Shown: positions 5,966 through 13,087 of the stretch, one piece after another
Numbering within the stretch: position 1 is the stretch's first letter
Layout: each line of letters opens with the position of its first letter
NCBI GenBank assembly: GCA_047974615.1
Contig: JBKECM010000026.1
Location: 1 to 17,876 of the forward strand
Direction of reading: 5' to 3'
Length of the DNA stretch: 17,876 nucleotides
From: JBKEBX01 sp047974615
GTDB taxonomy: Bacteria > Bacillota > Clostridia > Lachnospirales > CAMZNU01
Made by a program: the position numbers and the translations under genes
The notes under the pieces: model-generated
What the model saw: only the letters and a program-made list of their open reading frames with translations
Database searches by the model: none
What the model was told of the DNA's origin: nothing

Positions 5966-7618
5966 TTGAGTAAGTCTGTTGTAAATAGTAAAGTTTTCAA
6001 GAATATGATTTTTGCAGGTGCAAATAAACTTGAAAAAAATAAAGAACTTTTAAATGCTTTAAACGTTTTCCCGGTACCTGATGGTGATACGGGAACTAAT
6101 ATGTCTTTAACTTTTTTTGCCGCGGCTTCTGAACTTTTAAAGCAAGAAGCAAATACTGTTGGGGAATGTGCTAAAATCGTTTCCAATGGTGCTTTAAGAG
6201 GTGCGAGAGGTAACTCTGGTGTTATTGTTTCTCAGCTTTTTAGAGGTATTGCTACGGGCTTGAAAGATGTAAATGAGGCTAATGTTTCTGACTTTGTAAA
6301 TGCTTTTATTAAAAGTAAAGAAACTGCTTATAAAGCTGTTATGAAACCCAAAGAGGGCACGATATTAACCGTTTCTTCTCATTTGGCTGAGGTGTCAAAA
6401 GAACTTGAAAATAGTGCAAATGATGTTGAAGATTTTTTTACTAAACTTCTTGTGGAAGGCGATAAAATAGTAAAACAAACACAAGAAATGATGCCTGTTT
6501 TAAAACAAGCCGGTGTTGTAGACTCTGGTGCTTATGGATATCTTTTAATACTTGAAGGTATGCTTGAAGGTATGCTTGAAGGTTTGAAAAATAATTCTGA
6601 TGTTGTTTTAGAAAAATCAAAAGAAGTAAAAGAAGGTGTTTCAATAGGTGCTGATTTTGGACAGATTAAGCCTGAAGATATAGAGTTCGGCTATTGTACA
6701 GAGTTCTTTATAATTCTTGAAAAAGAAAATCCTAATGTTGAAACTGTCCTAAAGAAAAGTTTATCAAAAATCGGTGATAGTATTGTTGTTGTTGCTGATG
6801 AAACTATTGTGAAAATACACGTACATACAAATAATCCCGGAGTAGCTTTAGAAGAAGCTTTAAAATTCGGTAGTTTAGATAACTTGAAAATCGAAAATAT
6901 GAGAATACAACATTCTAATCTTTCTGGTGGTGTATACCAAGAGGAAGTAGCACCTTACAAAGATACTGCTATTGTAGCTGTTTCTTCAGGTGATGGTTTA
7001 ACTAATATATTTAAAAACTTAGGTTGTGACTCTATTATTTCTGGTGGGCAAAGTATGAATCCAAGTAGTGAAGACTTGTGTACTGCTATAGAAAAGATTA
7101 ATGCTAATAATATTATAATTTTGCCTAACAATAGCAATATTATTTTGGCTGCTGAACAAGTTAAGGATTTAATCAAAGATAAAAAAATATTTGTTGTACC
7201 AACTAAAACAATACCACAAGGTATTAATTGTTTAGTAAGTTATATGCCTTCTGAAAATATAGATGAGGTTTTAGAAAACTTAAATGCTTCTATAGGCAAT
7301 ATTCAGTCTGGGTCTATTACACATGCAGTTCGTGATACGGAAATGGACGGTTTGAAAATAAACGAAGGCGACTACTTATTATTACATAACAACAAAATTA
7401 TAAATACTTCAAAAAATCTTGTTGATGGTGGTGTTGAGCTTGTTGAGTCTGTTATGAATGACGAAGAAGCTTTTGTAACTTTATACTATGGTCAAGATAC
7501 AACTGAAGAAATAGCTCGTGAAATAGCTAGTAAATTGGAAGAAAAATATGAAGATATAGAAGTAGATGTTCAAGAAGGTGGGCAACCTATTTACTATTTT
7601 ATTATATCTATAGAATAA
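5966..7618 (+). CDS. fakA: Fatty acid kinase subunit FakA (DAK2/YloV family)
   Basis: 550 residues, essentially the length of known FakA. FakA phosphorylates fatty acids held by a FakB (DegV-like) partner so that they can enter phospholipid synthesis; no fakB lies in this window. The N-terminal DhaL-type ATP-binding domain has PVPDGDTGTNM (36-46, with the metal-binding Asp39 and Asp41) and RGARGNSGVI (78-87). The C-terminus ends in the typical GGQPIYYFIISIE (538-550). The start is TTG, supported by AGGAGG (5952-5957) eight bases upstream and by the family's usual N-terminus; no ATG fits. The T8 tract (5960-5967) runs into the start codon. A threefold 12-base repeat (6551-6586) encodes LEGM, LEGM, LEGL in the linker at the end of the kinase domain. 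Confidence 0.93.
   Translation: MSKSVVNSKVFKNMIFAGANKLEKNKELLNALNVFPVPDGDTGTNMSLTFFAAASELLKQEANTVGECAKIVSNGALRGARGNSGVIVSQLFRGIATGLKDVNEANVSDFVNAFIKSKETAYKAVMKPKEGTILTVSSHLAEVSKELENSANDVEDFFTKLLVEGDKIVKQTQEMMPVLKQAGVVDSGAYGYLLILEGMLEGMLEGLKNNSDVVLEKSKEVKEGVSIGADFGQIKPEDIEFGYCTEFFIILEKENPNVETVLKKSLSKIGDSIVVVADETIVKIHVHTNNPGVALEEALKFGSLDNLKIENMRIQHSNLSGGVYQEEVAPYKDTAIVAVSSGDGLTNIFKNLGCDSIISGGQSMNPSSEDLCTAIEKINANNIIILPNNSNIILAAEQVKDLIKDKKIFVVPTKTIPQGINCLVSYMPSENIDEVLENLNASIGNIQSGSITHAVRDTEMDGLKINEGDYLLLHNNKIINTSKNLVDGGVELVESVMNDEEAFVTLYYGQDTTEEIAREIASKLEEKYEDIEVDVQEGGQPIYYFIISIE
6551..6586 (+). repeat. Three 12-bp in-frame tandem repeats inside fakA
   Basis: The unit CTTGAAGGTATG occurs at 6551-6562 and 6563-6574, and once more with one changed base at 6575-6586. 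Being a multiple of three it keeps the frame and repeats Leu-Glu-Gly-Met. The near identity at base level suggests a recent slippage expansion. Confidence 0.8.
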
Positions 7619-7624
7619 AACAAT

Positions 7625-7675
7625 AAGGAGTTTTGGCTTATTTCCTGTGTGGATTTAATCTATTGCTCCTTTTTT
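7625..7675 (+). terminator. Possible weak terminator or attenuator before recG
   Basis: AAGGAG (7625-7630) can pair with CTCCTT (7666-7671), which is followed by a T-run to 7675, in the 61-base gap between fakA and recG. The loop is long (35 bases) and the stem short, so it is only a candidate for partial termination. Confidence 0.25.
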
Positions 7676-7679
7676 AAGG

Positions 7680-9722
7680 GTGAAAATGAACTTACTTGAA
7701 AATGTAAAAGCTGTTAAAAGCGTTGGAGATAAAATAAATAGTTCCCTTAATAACTTAAATATATTTAGTGTAAAAGACTTACTTAACTTTTTGCCGAGAA
7801 CCTATGAGGATCGAAGTAAAAAAGTAACAATAAGCGAAGTTTTAGAAGATGATCTTAATGTTATAGAGGGATATATAAAAGAAAACTTAGTTTCTGTTTA
7901 TGGAAAACTGCAAATTACAAAGGGTAAAATTTATGATGAAACGGGAAGCATTAATGTTGTTTGGTATAACAGACCCTATGTTAAAAGCAACTTAAAACTT
8001 TTTACTAAATATACTTTTGTTGGAAAGTGCAAAAAAGAAGGGCGAGGATTTGTTTTGCTTTCCCCTGATTTTGAAGAAGATAAGCCTATACAGTTAAACT
8101 CAAATAGAATTGTACCTGTTTACTCTTTAGGTCGTGACTTAGGTCAAAAAAAATTCCGTACTATAATAAATAATGCTTTAAGTAGTATTGATTTTATAGA
8201 AGATTTTTTTCCTGAAAAGATACTTAAGGAATATAATTTATGTAGTAAAGATTTTTCTATAAGAAATATACATTTTCCTAAAGATGATGAAAGCTTTTTT
8301 ATGGCGAGGCGTCGTCTTGTTTTTGAAGAACTATTTCTAATGCAAAGTAACTTGTTTTCTATAAAAACATTAAGTGAAAAAAATACTGATATTTTTAATT
8401 TAAACCTTGACTGTTCAGAAATATTAGAGCAATTACCCTTTGAACTTACAAGAGCCCAAAATAAAGTTTTGGCAGATATAAAAAAAGATATTAATTCTAA
8501 AAAAGCTATGAATAGACTCGTACAAGGCGATGTTGGTTCTGGGAAAACTGCAGTTGCTATGGTTTTAAGTTATATTTTTGTTAAAAATGGATATCAAGTT
8601 GTACTTATGGCACCTACAGAAGTTTTAGCTAGACAACACTATGTAGGATTTAATAAGTTGTTTGAAAAGATGGATATTGATATAATTTTTTTATCCGGTA
8701 GCTTAAAGGTAAAAGAAAAAAATGAAATATATAATACAATAAAAGAGCAAAGTGGGCAAATAATTATTGGTACTAATGCTGTTATTCAAAGTAAGGTCAA
8801 ATATTGTAAGCTAGGTCTTGTTATTACTGATGAACAACATAGATTTGGAGTTAAACAGAGAATGGATTTAGCTAATAAGGGTTTAAATCCACATATTCTT
8901 GTTATGACTGCAACGCCTATACCAAGAACCTTAGGTCTTGTTTTATATGGGGACTTAAATGTTTCTATTATTGATGAGTTGCCACCTAATCGCAAAGATA
9001 TTGAAACTTATAGTGTAAACAACTCATACTTACAAAGGATATATTCCTTTATGAAAAAAGAGATACAAATGGGTAGACAATGTTATGTTATTTGTCCACT
9101 TATTGAGGAAAATGAAACTTTAGATTTAAAATCGGTTATTTCATTTACTGAGGAGCTTAAAGTTGAGTTTAACGGGCTATCTGTTGAATGTTTACATGGT
9201 AAGATGAAGCAAGAAGAAAAAGACACTCTTATGGAAAGTTTTTCAAAAAATGAAATAAATGTTCTTGTGTCAACAACTGTTATTGAAGTAGGTATAAATG
9301 TACCAAATGCCACAGTTATGCTCATAATAAACGCTGAACGTTTTGGATTGTCACAACTACACCAACTACGAGGCCGTGTAGGCCGTGGTTCTGAAAAATC
9401 ATACTGTATTCTTGTTACAAATAGTAAAAACGAAAGTACAAAAGAACGTATGCAAATTATTTCATCTACAAATGACGGATTTGTAATATCTGAAAAAGAT
9501 TTGCAAATACGTGGGCAAGGCGACTTTTTTGGAGTAAGACAACACGGTTTACCTGAATTTAAAATAGCTAATTTATTTACTGATGTAAATATACTAAGTG
9601 AAGTTCAAGAAATCTTGAAAAAAATTGAAAAGGGTAATTATTTACCAAAAGATGAAGATGAAATTTTAAAATTGCAAGTAGAAAAATTTAAAGATGAATT
9701 TTATAAAGAAATAATTTTATAG
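7680..9722 (+). CDS. recG: ATP-dependent DNA helicase RecG
   Basis: 680 residues, the normal RecG length. RecG regresses stalled replication forks and moves Holliday junctions. The N-terminal wedge/OB region starts with LLENVKAVKSVG, KDLLNFLPRTYEDRS (32-46) and the beta-rich ETGSINVVWYNRPY (87-100). The helicase core has the Walker A motif GDVGSGKT (283-290), APTEVLARQH (311-320), the DEQH box (384-387), MTATPIPRTL (409-418), TTVIEVGINVPNA (532-544) and HQLRGRVGRG (561-570). The first possible start is GTG at 7680. ATG at 7686 is equally possible, since the only nearby purine-rich sequence (AAGGG, 7676-7680) overlaps the GTG. It follows fakA by 61 bases; recG near fakA is a familiar Firmicute arrangement. 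Confidence 0.97.
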   Translation: MKMNLLENVKAVKSVGDKINSSLNNLNIFSVKDLLNFLPRTYEDRSKKVTISEVLEDDLNVIEGYIKENLVSVYGKLQITKGKIYDETGSINVVWYNRPYVKSNLKLFTKYTFVGKCKKEGRGFVLLSPDFEEDKPIQLNSNRIVPVYSLGRDLGQKKFRTIINNALSSIDFIEDFFPEKILKEYNLCSKDFSIRNIHFPKDDESFFMARRRLVFEELFLMQSNLFSIKTLSEKNTDIFNLNLDCSEILEQLPFELTRAQNKVLADIKKDINSKKAMNRLVQGDVGSGKTAVAMVLSYIFVKNGYQVVLMAPTEVLARQHYVGFNKLFEKMDIDIIFLSGSLKVKEKNEIYNTIKEQSGQIIIGTNAVIQSKVKYCKLGLVITDEQHRFGVKQRMDLANKGLNPHILVMTATPIPRTLGLVLYGDLNVSIIDELPPNRKDIETYSVNNSYLQRIYSFMKKEIQMGRQCYVICPLIEENETLDLKSVISFTEELKVEFNGLSVECLHGKMKQEEKDTLMESFSKNEINVLVSTTVIEVGINVPNATVMLIINAERFGLSQLHQLRGRVGRGSEKSYCILVTNSKNESTKERMQIISSTNDGFVISEKDLQIRGQGDFFGVRQHGLPEFKIANLFTDVNILSEVQEILKKIEKGNYLPKDEDEILKLQVEKFKDEFYKEIIL

Positions 9723-9728
9723 TAATTG

Positions 9729-9757
9729 TTTACTTTTTGTCTGAAAAAAGGTATAAT
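9729..9757 (+). promoter_or_regulatory. Sigma-A promoter of the rsmD-coaD operon
   Basis: TTTACT (9729-9734), 17 bases, and a perfect TATAAT (9752-9757), beginning 7 bases after the recG stop codon. Transcription would start near 9764, shortly before the Shine-Dalgarno sequence of rsmD. This gives rsmD, coaD and probably the following genes a start independent of recG. Confidence 0.65.
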
Positions 9758-9775
9758 ATATATTACTTATAGTAT

Positions 9776-9782
9776 AAGGAGG
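9776..9782 (+). promoter_or_regulatory. RBS that places the rsmD start at an ATT codon
   Basis: AAGGAGG at 9776-9782 is the strongest Shine-Dalgarno sequence in the region. The next in-frame codon at a normal distance (8 bases) is ATT at 9791. The first in-frame ATG (9821) is 38 bases away and has AGAGGA touching it with no spacing. A stop codon (TAG, 9770-9772) closes the frame upstream, and there is no ATG, GTG, TTG or CTG between it and 9821. Confidence 0.7.
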
Positions 9783-9790
9783 CGTTTAAG

Positions 9791-10336
9791 ATTAATATTA
9801 TTTCTGGCGAAAAAAGAGGAATGAAACTTTTTACTCTTGGGGGTGAAAATACAAGACCTACTTTAACGCGTGTAAAAGAAACAGTTTTTAATATTATCGC
9901 TTTTGAACTTATGGATATAACTTTCCTTGACCTTTTTGCAGGTAGTGGAAGTATAGGCATAGAAGCTTTAAGTAGAGGCGCAAAAAATAGTTTTTTTATA
10001 GACAACTCAAATGAGGCTATAGATGTTATAAATAAAAATTTAAATAAAGCTAATTATAAGGATAAGGGTGTTGTGCTTAAAAAAAATTCCTTAGATTTTT
10101 TAAATGAAACAAAGGAAAAATTTGATATTATATATATCGACCCACCTTATAATATGGATTTACATAATAAAGCTTTAGAAATTATTTCTAAAAAGGATTT
10201 GTTAAATGATAATGCAATAGTTATCATTGAAGTTGCCACAAAAGATAAGATTGAAGAAAATTTTTTAAAGGGCTTTAATCTTTTTAGAAATAAAAATTTT
10301 AAAACCTTTGATATTTATTTTTATAGAAAAGAGTAA
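9791..10336 (+). CDS. rsmD: 16S rRNA (guanine-966-N2)-methyltransferase RsmD
   Basis: 181 residues when started at ATT 9791. RsmD methylates G966 of 16S rRNA with S-adenosylmethionine during 30S assembly. The SAM-binding motif LDLFAGSGSIGIEALSRGA (46-64) and the catalytic DPPY (117-120) are both present. The N-terminus read from the ATT, INIISGEKRGMKL, aligns position by position with the family's MRVISGxxxGRxL opening, with Ile where Met is expected, followed by NTRPTLTRVKETVFN. Starting at ATG 9821 would delete the conserved first strand and leave a poorly spaced RBS. So initiation at AUU is the best reading; a sequencing error in this codon is the main alternative. The coaD ATG follows after 3 bases. 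The order matches ylbH-ylbI of B. subtilis. Confidence 0.93.
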   Translation: MNIISGEKRGMKLFTLGGENTRPTLTRVKETVFNIIAFELMDITFLDLFAGSGSIGIEALSRGAKNSFFIDNSNEAIDVINKNLNKANYKDKGVVLKKNSLDFLNETKEKFDIIYIDPPYNMDLHNKALEIISKKDLLNDNAIVIIEVATKDKIEENFLKGFNLFRNKNFKTFDIYFYRKE

Positions 10337-10339
10337 TAT

Positions 10340-10807
10340 ATGATTAGTGCTATATATCCCGGAAGTTTTGACCCTTTACATTTAGGTCACGAAAATATAA
10401 TTTTGAGAGCATCTAAAGTTTGCGATGTGCTATATGTTGCAGTTTTATATAATAGTAATAAAAAACATCTATTAACTTTAGAACAAAGGATTGATATTTT
10501 AAATAAAAAATACGCTGCCTTTGAAAATATAAAAATCGTATCTTTTAGCGGTTTGTTATTGGATTTTTGTTTAAAAGAAGATATAACTTATATTATTAAA
10601 GGTTTAAGAAATATTCAAGATTTTCAAGTGGAAATGGATATGGCAAATGGTATAAAATATATAGATTACAGGGTTGAAACTCTTTTTATTCCTTGTGATT
10701 TAAAATATAGCTTTTTAAGTTCTAGTATGGTTAAAGATATGTATTATACCTCAAAGGATATAAGTAAGTTTGTATCTAAAGAGGTTTGTGATTTTTTTGA
10801 AAGGTAA
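10340..10807 (+). CDS. coaD: Pantetheine-phosphate adenylyltransferase (PPAT)
   Basis: 155 residues, typical for CoaD, which adenylylates 4'-phosphopantetheine to dephospho-CoA in the penultimate step of CoA synthesis. The nucleotidyltransferase signature YPGSFDPLHLGH (6-17) contains the HxGH box (14-17). The second ATP-binding signature appears as FLSSSMVKDM (125-134), and DFQVEMDMANGIKY (94-107) is the usual helix. The conserved RGLR motif reads KGLR (87-90), a conservative Arg-to-Lys change. The ATG follows the rsmD stop by three bases with only a weak AAAGAG as RBS inside the end of rsmD, so translation is probably coupled. Confidence 0.96.
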   Translation: MISAIYPGSFDPLHLGHENIILRASKVCDVLYVAVLYNSNKKHLLTLEQRIDILNKKYAAFENIKIVSFSGLLLDFCLKEDITYIIKGLRNIQDFQVEMDMANGIKYIDYRVETLFIPCDLKYSFLSSSMVKDMYYTSKDISKFVSKEVCDFFER

Positions 10808-10813
10808 ATTGTT

Positions 10814-11374
10814 ATGGATAGATTAGAAAATAACTTATACGATTTGGTTGAATTATTAAAAAAAGTAGAAAAAACAAAAATAGGTAAAAGTAGATATATG
10901 ATAGCAGAAAATGATTATGAAGATATTTTTGCCATAATCGACGATATGTTGGAAAATATTCCAGATGAGTTTAAAAGTGCTATGGATATTTTAAAAAGAA
11001 AAGAAGAAATTATACGTAATGCGAAGGCTGACGCAAGTGAAATTATTGCAGAGGCAGAGGCGACGGCAAAAGTTTTAGTTAGTGAAACAGAAATATATAG
11101 AACTGCTCAAGATGTTATAGCTAACGAAGAAAAAGAATATGTGGAAAAAATCGAACAATATGTTGCAGATGCTTATAATTTCGTTGATGAAAAGCTTGCT
11201 GAAGTTGATGAAAATATTTTAGAATATGCTTTACAAATGGAACAGCAAATTAAACAAAATAGTGAAGTTTTAGAAAAAATGAATGAATTTTCACAAATGC
11301 AACTTCAATCAACAAAGGAAAAATTTGAATTCATTTCTAATGAAATTTTTGAAGCACGTAAAACTTTAAGATAG
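10814..11374 (+). CDS. Coiled-coil protein, function unknown
   Basis: 186 residues, soluble, acidic and almost entirely helical. Residues about 50-110 form a long Ala/Glu/Ile-rich helix (NAKADASEIIAEAEATAKVL, 69-88) resembling ATP-synthase b-type or stator-like coiled coils, which explains automatic ATPase-subunit labels on such proteins. A second coiled-coil stretch covers about 135-180. There is no membrane segment or nucleotide-binding motif. It starts six bases after coaD, with AAGG of the RBS inside the coaD end. Clostridial relatives occur beside coaD; I infer a structural or scaffolding role only from shape. Confidence 0.8.
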   Translation: MDRLENNLYDLVELLKKVEKTKIGKSRYMIAENDYEDIFAIIDDMLENIPDEFKSAMDILKRKEEIIRNAKADASEIIAEAEATAKVLVSETEIYRTAQDVIANEEKEYVEKIEQYVADAYNFVDEKLAEVDENILEYALQMEQQIKQNSEVLEKMNEFSQMQLQSTKEKFEFISNEIFEARKTLR

Positions 11375-11383
11375 GAAAATGTT

Positions 11384-12040
11384 ATGAGAGATTTTTTAAA
11401 TTACGATGGTCCTTTGTTTGCTTTTTTAAGTAAAGTTGCCGATATTATTATTTTGTCTTTGCTATGGCTCTTGTGTTCTTTACCTATTTTTACAATAGGT
11501 GCGTCCACTACAGCGTGTTATTATGTTTTTACTAAAGCTGTAACAGGAAAAAGTTACTATGTTGTAAAAGATTTTTTTCTGCAATTTAAAGTAAATTTTA
11601 TTAAGGCAACAATAATACAACTTATTTTATTTTTAGTTATTTCTATATCGGGTCTTAGTATATATTCATCTTACCTTTTAGGTTTGTTTGATAAATATTA
11701 TGGTATAGTTTTAATAGTAATACAAATATTTTTTATGTTTGAAATTATAATTGTAACTATTTACGCTTTTCCTGTACTATCTAGGTTTGAACTTAAGGTT
11801 ATTGAAACTTTTAAAACAGCTTTGGCTTTAGGGAATGGACATCTTTTAAGTACAGTTGAACTTATACTTTTACATGTTGTTTTGACTTATGTTACATATA
11901 GATTTTTTATTTTTTCTATGATATATATTGGAACTTATGCTTTTATATCATCTTATATTTTTGTTAAAATATTTAGGAAGCATAGACCAGATTTTGATGA
12001 GATAATAAATTATGATGACTATAATAATATAATAAACTAA
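11384..12040 (+). CDS. DUF624 family membrane protein (YesL-like)
   Basis: 218 residues with about five hydrophobic segments (roughly 19-40, 75-97, 106-130, 156-176 and 177-196). The opening LNYDGPLFAFLSKVADIIIL followed by LLWLLCSLPIFTIGASTTACYY (27-48) is the hallmark of the DUF624/YesL family. Relatives are often found near carbohydrate-use genes, in keeping with the sugar kinase immediately downstream, but the biochemical role is unknown. TAGGAAAA before the ATG overlaps the stop of the coiled-coil gene. Confidence 0.87.
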   Translation: MRDFLNYDGPLFAFLSKVADIIILSLLWLLCSLPIFTIGASTTACYYVFTKAVTGKSYYVVKDFFLQFKVNFIKATIIQLILFLVISISGLSIYSSYLLGLFDKYYGIVLIVIQIFFMFEIIIVTIYAFPVLSRFELKVIETFKTALALGNGHLLSTVELILLHVVLTYVTYRFFIFSMIYIGTYAFISSYIFVKIFRKHRPDFDEIINYDDYNNIIN

Positions 12041-12067
12041 AAAAATATTGAAAGGTTAGGTGTTTTT

Positions 12068-12985
12068 ATGAGTAACCAAGTTTATACTATTACTTTTAAT
12101 CCTACAGTTGACTATGTTGTTGAGTGTGATGGCGAAATACAAAAAGGTATTAATAGACTTAGTGAGACAAATTTTTTTGTTGGGGGTAAAGGTTTAAATG
12201 TGAGTCGTACTTTGAAAAATTTTGGGTGCAACTCTAAAGCTTTTGGGTTTGTTGGTGGATTTACTGGTGAGTTTGTTAAAAGCTCATTTACTCGTAAAGG
12301 TATTGCACATGATTTTGTAGAAATTAACGATTTTACTCGTCTTAATGTTAAAATCAAAAGTACGGACATAGAATTAAATGGGGATATTTCTAAAGTTACT
12401 GATAAAAACTTTGATGATTTTATTAGTAAAATAAGTACTGTTGACGAAGGAAATTATTTAGTTTTAGGTGGTTCAGCTCCACAAGGTTGTAATCATTTTT
12501 TCGATAAAACTTTAAGACATATCGAAAATAAAAATATGAAACTTATTTTAGATATAAACGGTAAATTTTTACTTGATTTTTTAAAGTATAAACCTTTTCT
12601 GATTAAGCCAAACTTGAAAGAACTTTGTGAAATTTTTGATAAAGAAATAACAGAAATAGATGAGGTTGTTAAGTATGCTAAAGAACTTTTTGAAAAGGGT
12701 GCAGAAAATGTACTTGTATCTTTAGGTAAGCGTGGTGGCGTACTTGTTTGTAATGAAGGTGTATATATTGCAACTCAAAAAGACACTGAGCCTGTTAATG
12801 TTGTTGGTTGTGGTGATGCTGTTGTTGCTGGTTTTTTACATGGCGTTATTTTAAATGAAAACACAGTAAAAAGATTTGAACGAGCTATGACTTTTGGTGT
12901 GGCTACTGCCATATCTATTGACTTATGTTCCGAAAAAACTTATAACGAAGTTTTAGGTTATGTAACAATCGAAAAAGTAGAATAA
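12068..12985 (+). CDS. fruK: 1-phosphofructokinase-type sugar kinase (PfkB family)
   Basis: 305 residues, the standard length of the FruK/LacC branch of the PfkB (ribokinase) family. The N-terminus YTITFNPTVDYVV (6-18) is the substrate-binding opening of 1-phosphofructokinases and tagatose-6-phosphate kinases, GGKGLNVSRTL (39-49) is the first family signature, IKPNLKEL (179-186) the second-domain motif, and VGCGDAVVAGFLHG (246-259) carries the catalytic Asp250. The usual GAGD reads GCGD. No fruA or fruR is next to it, so fructose-1-phosphate as substrate is inferred from family and not context; tagatose-6-phosphate is the alternative. AGGTG precedes the ATG by six bases. A clear terminator follows. 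Confidence 0.83.
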   Translation: MSNQVYTITFNPTVDYVVECDGEIQKGINRLSETNFFVGGKGLNVSRTLKNFGCNSKAFGFVGGFTGEFVKSSFTRKGIAHDFVEINDFTRLNVKIKSTDIELNGDISKVTDKNFDDFISKISTVDEGNYLVLGGSAPQGCNHFFDKTLRHIENKNMKLILDINGKFLLDFLKYKPFLIKPNLKELCEIFDKEITEIDEVVKYAKELFEKGAENVLVSLGKRGGVLVCNEGVYIATQKDTEPVNVVGCGDAVVAGFLHGVILNENTVKRFERAMTFGVATAISIDLCSEKTYNEVLGYVTIEKVE

Positions 12986-13002
12986 ATAATATATAATACA
13001 GT

Positions 13003-13056
13003 AAAAAGATAGAATGAAAGAAAATATGATTAGTTTCTTTCACTCTATCTTTTTTT
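13003..13056. terminator. Bidirectional intrinsic terminator between fruK and ylbJ
   Basis: AAAAAGATAGAATGAAAG and the next three A (13003-13023) pair with 13034-13054 with one mismatch (G-U in RNA), around a 10-base loop. Seven T follow on the plus strand, and the A-run at the left gives a U-tract on the minus strand. It separates the convergent ends of fruK (12985) and ylbJ (13088). Confidence 0.85.
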
Positions 13057-13087
13057 GACTAAAAAAAGTCGCAGTTGAAAAAATAGT

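Noticed and set aside
6441..6644. Minus-strand ORF with LQAYLQAYLQ repeats
   Set aside because: The repeat is the complement of the 12-bp repeat in fakA; the frame is a shadow.
10814..11374. Assignment of the coiled-coil protein as an ATP synthase subunit or DivIVA
   Set aside because: Similarity is limited to Ala/Glu-rich helical composition; no membrane anchor for subunit b, no DivIVA N-terminal motif and no ATP synthase genes nearby.
13057..13070. Tiny GACT/AGTC hairpin after the fruK terminator
   Set aside because: Four base pairs only, and the preceding stem already explains termination.
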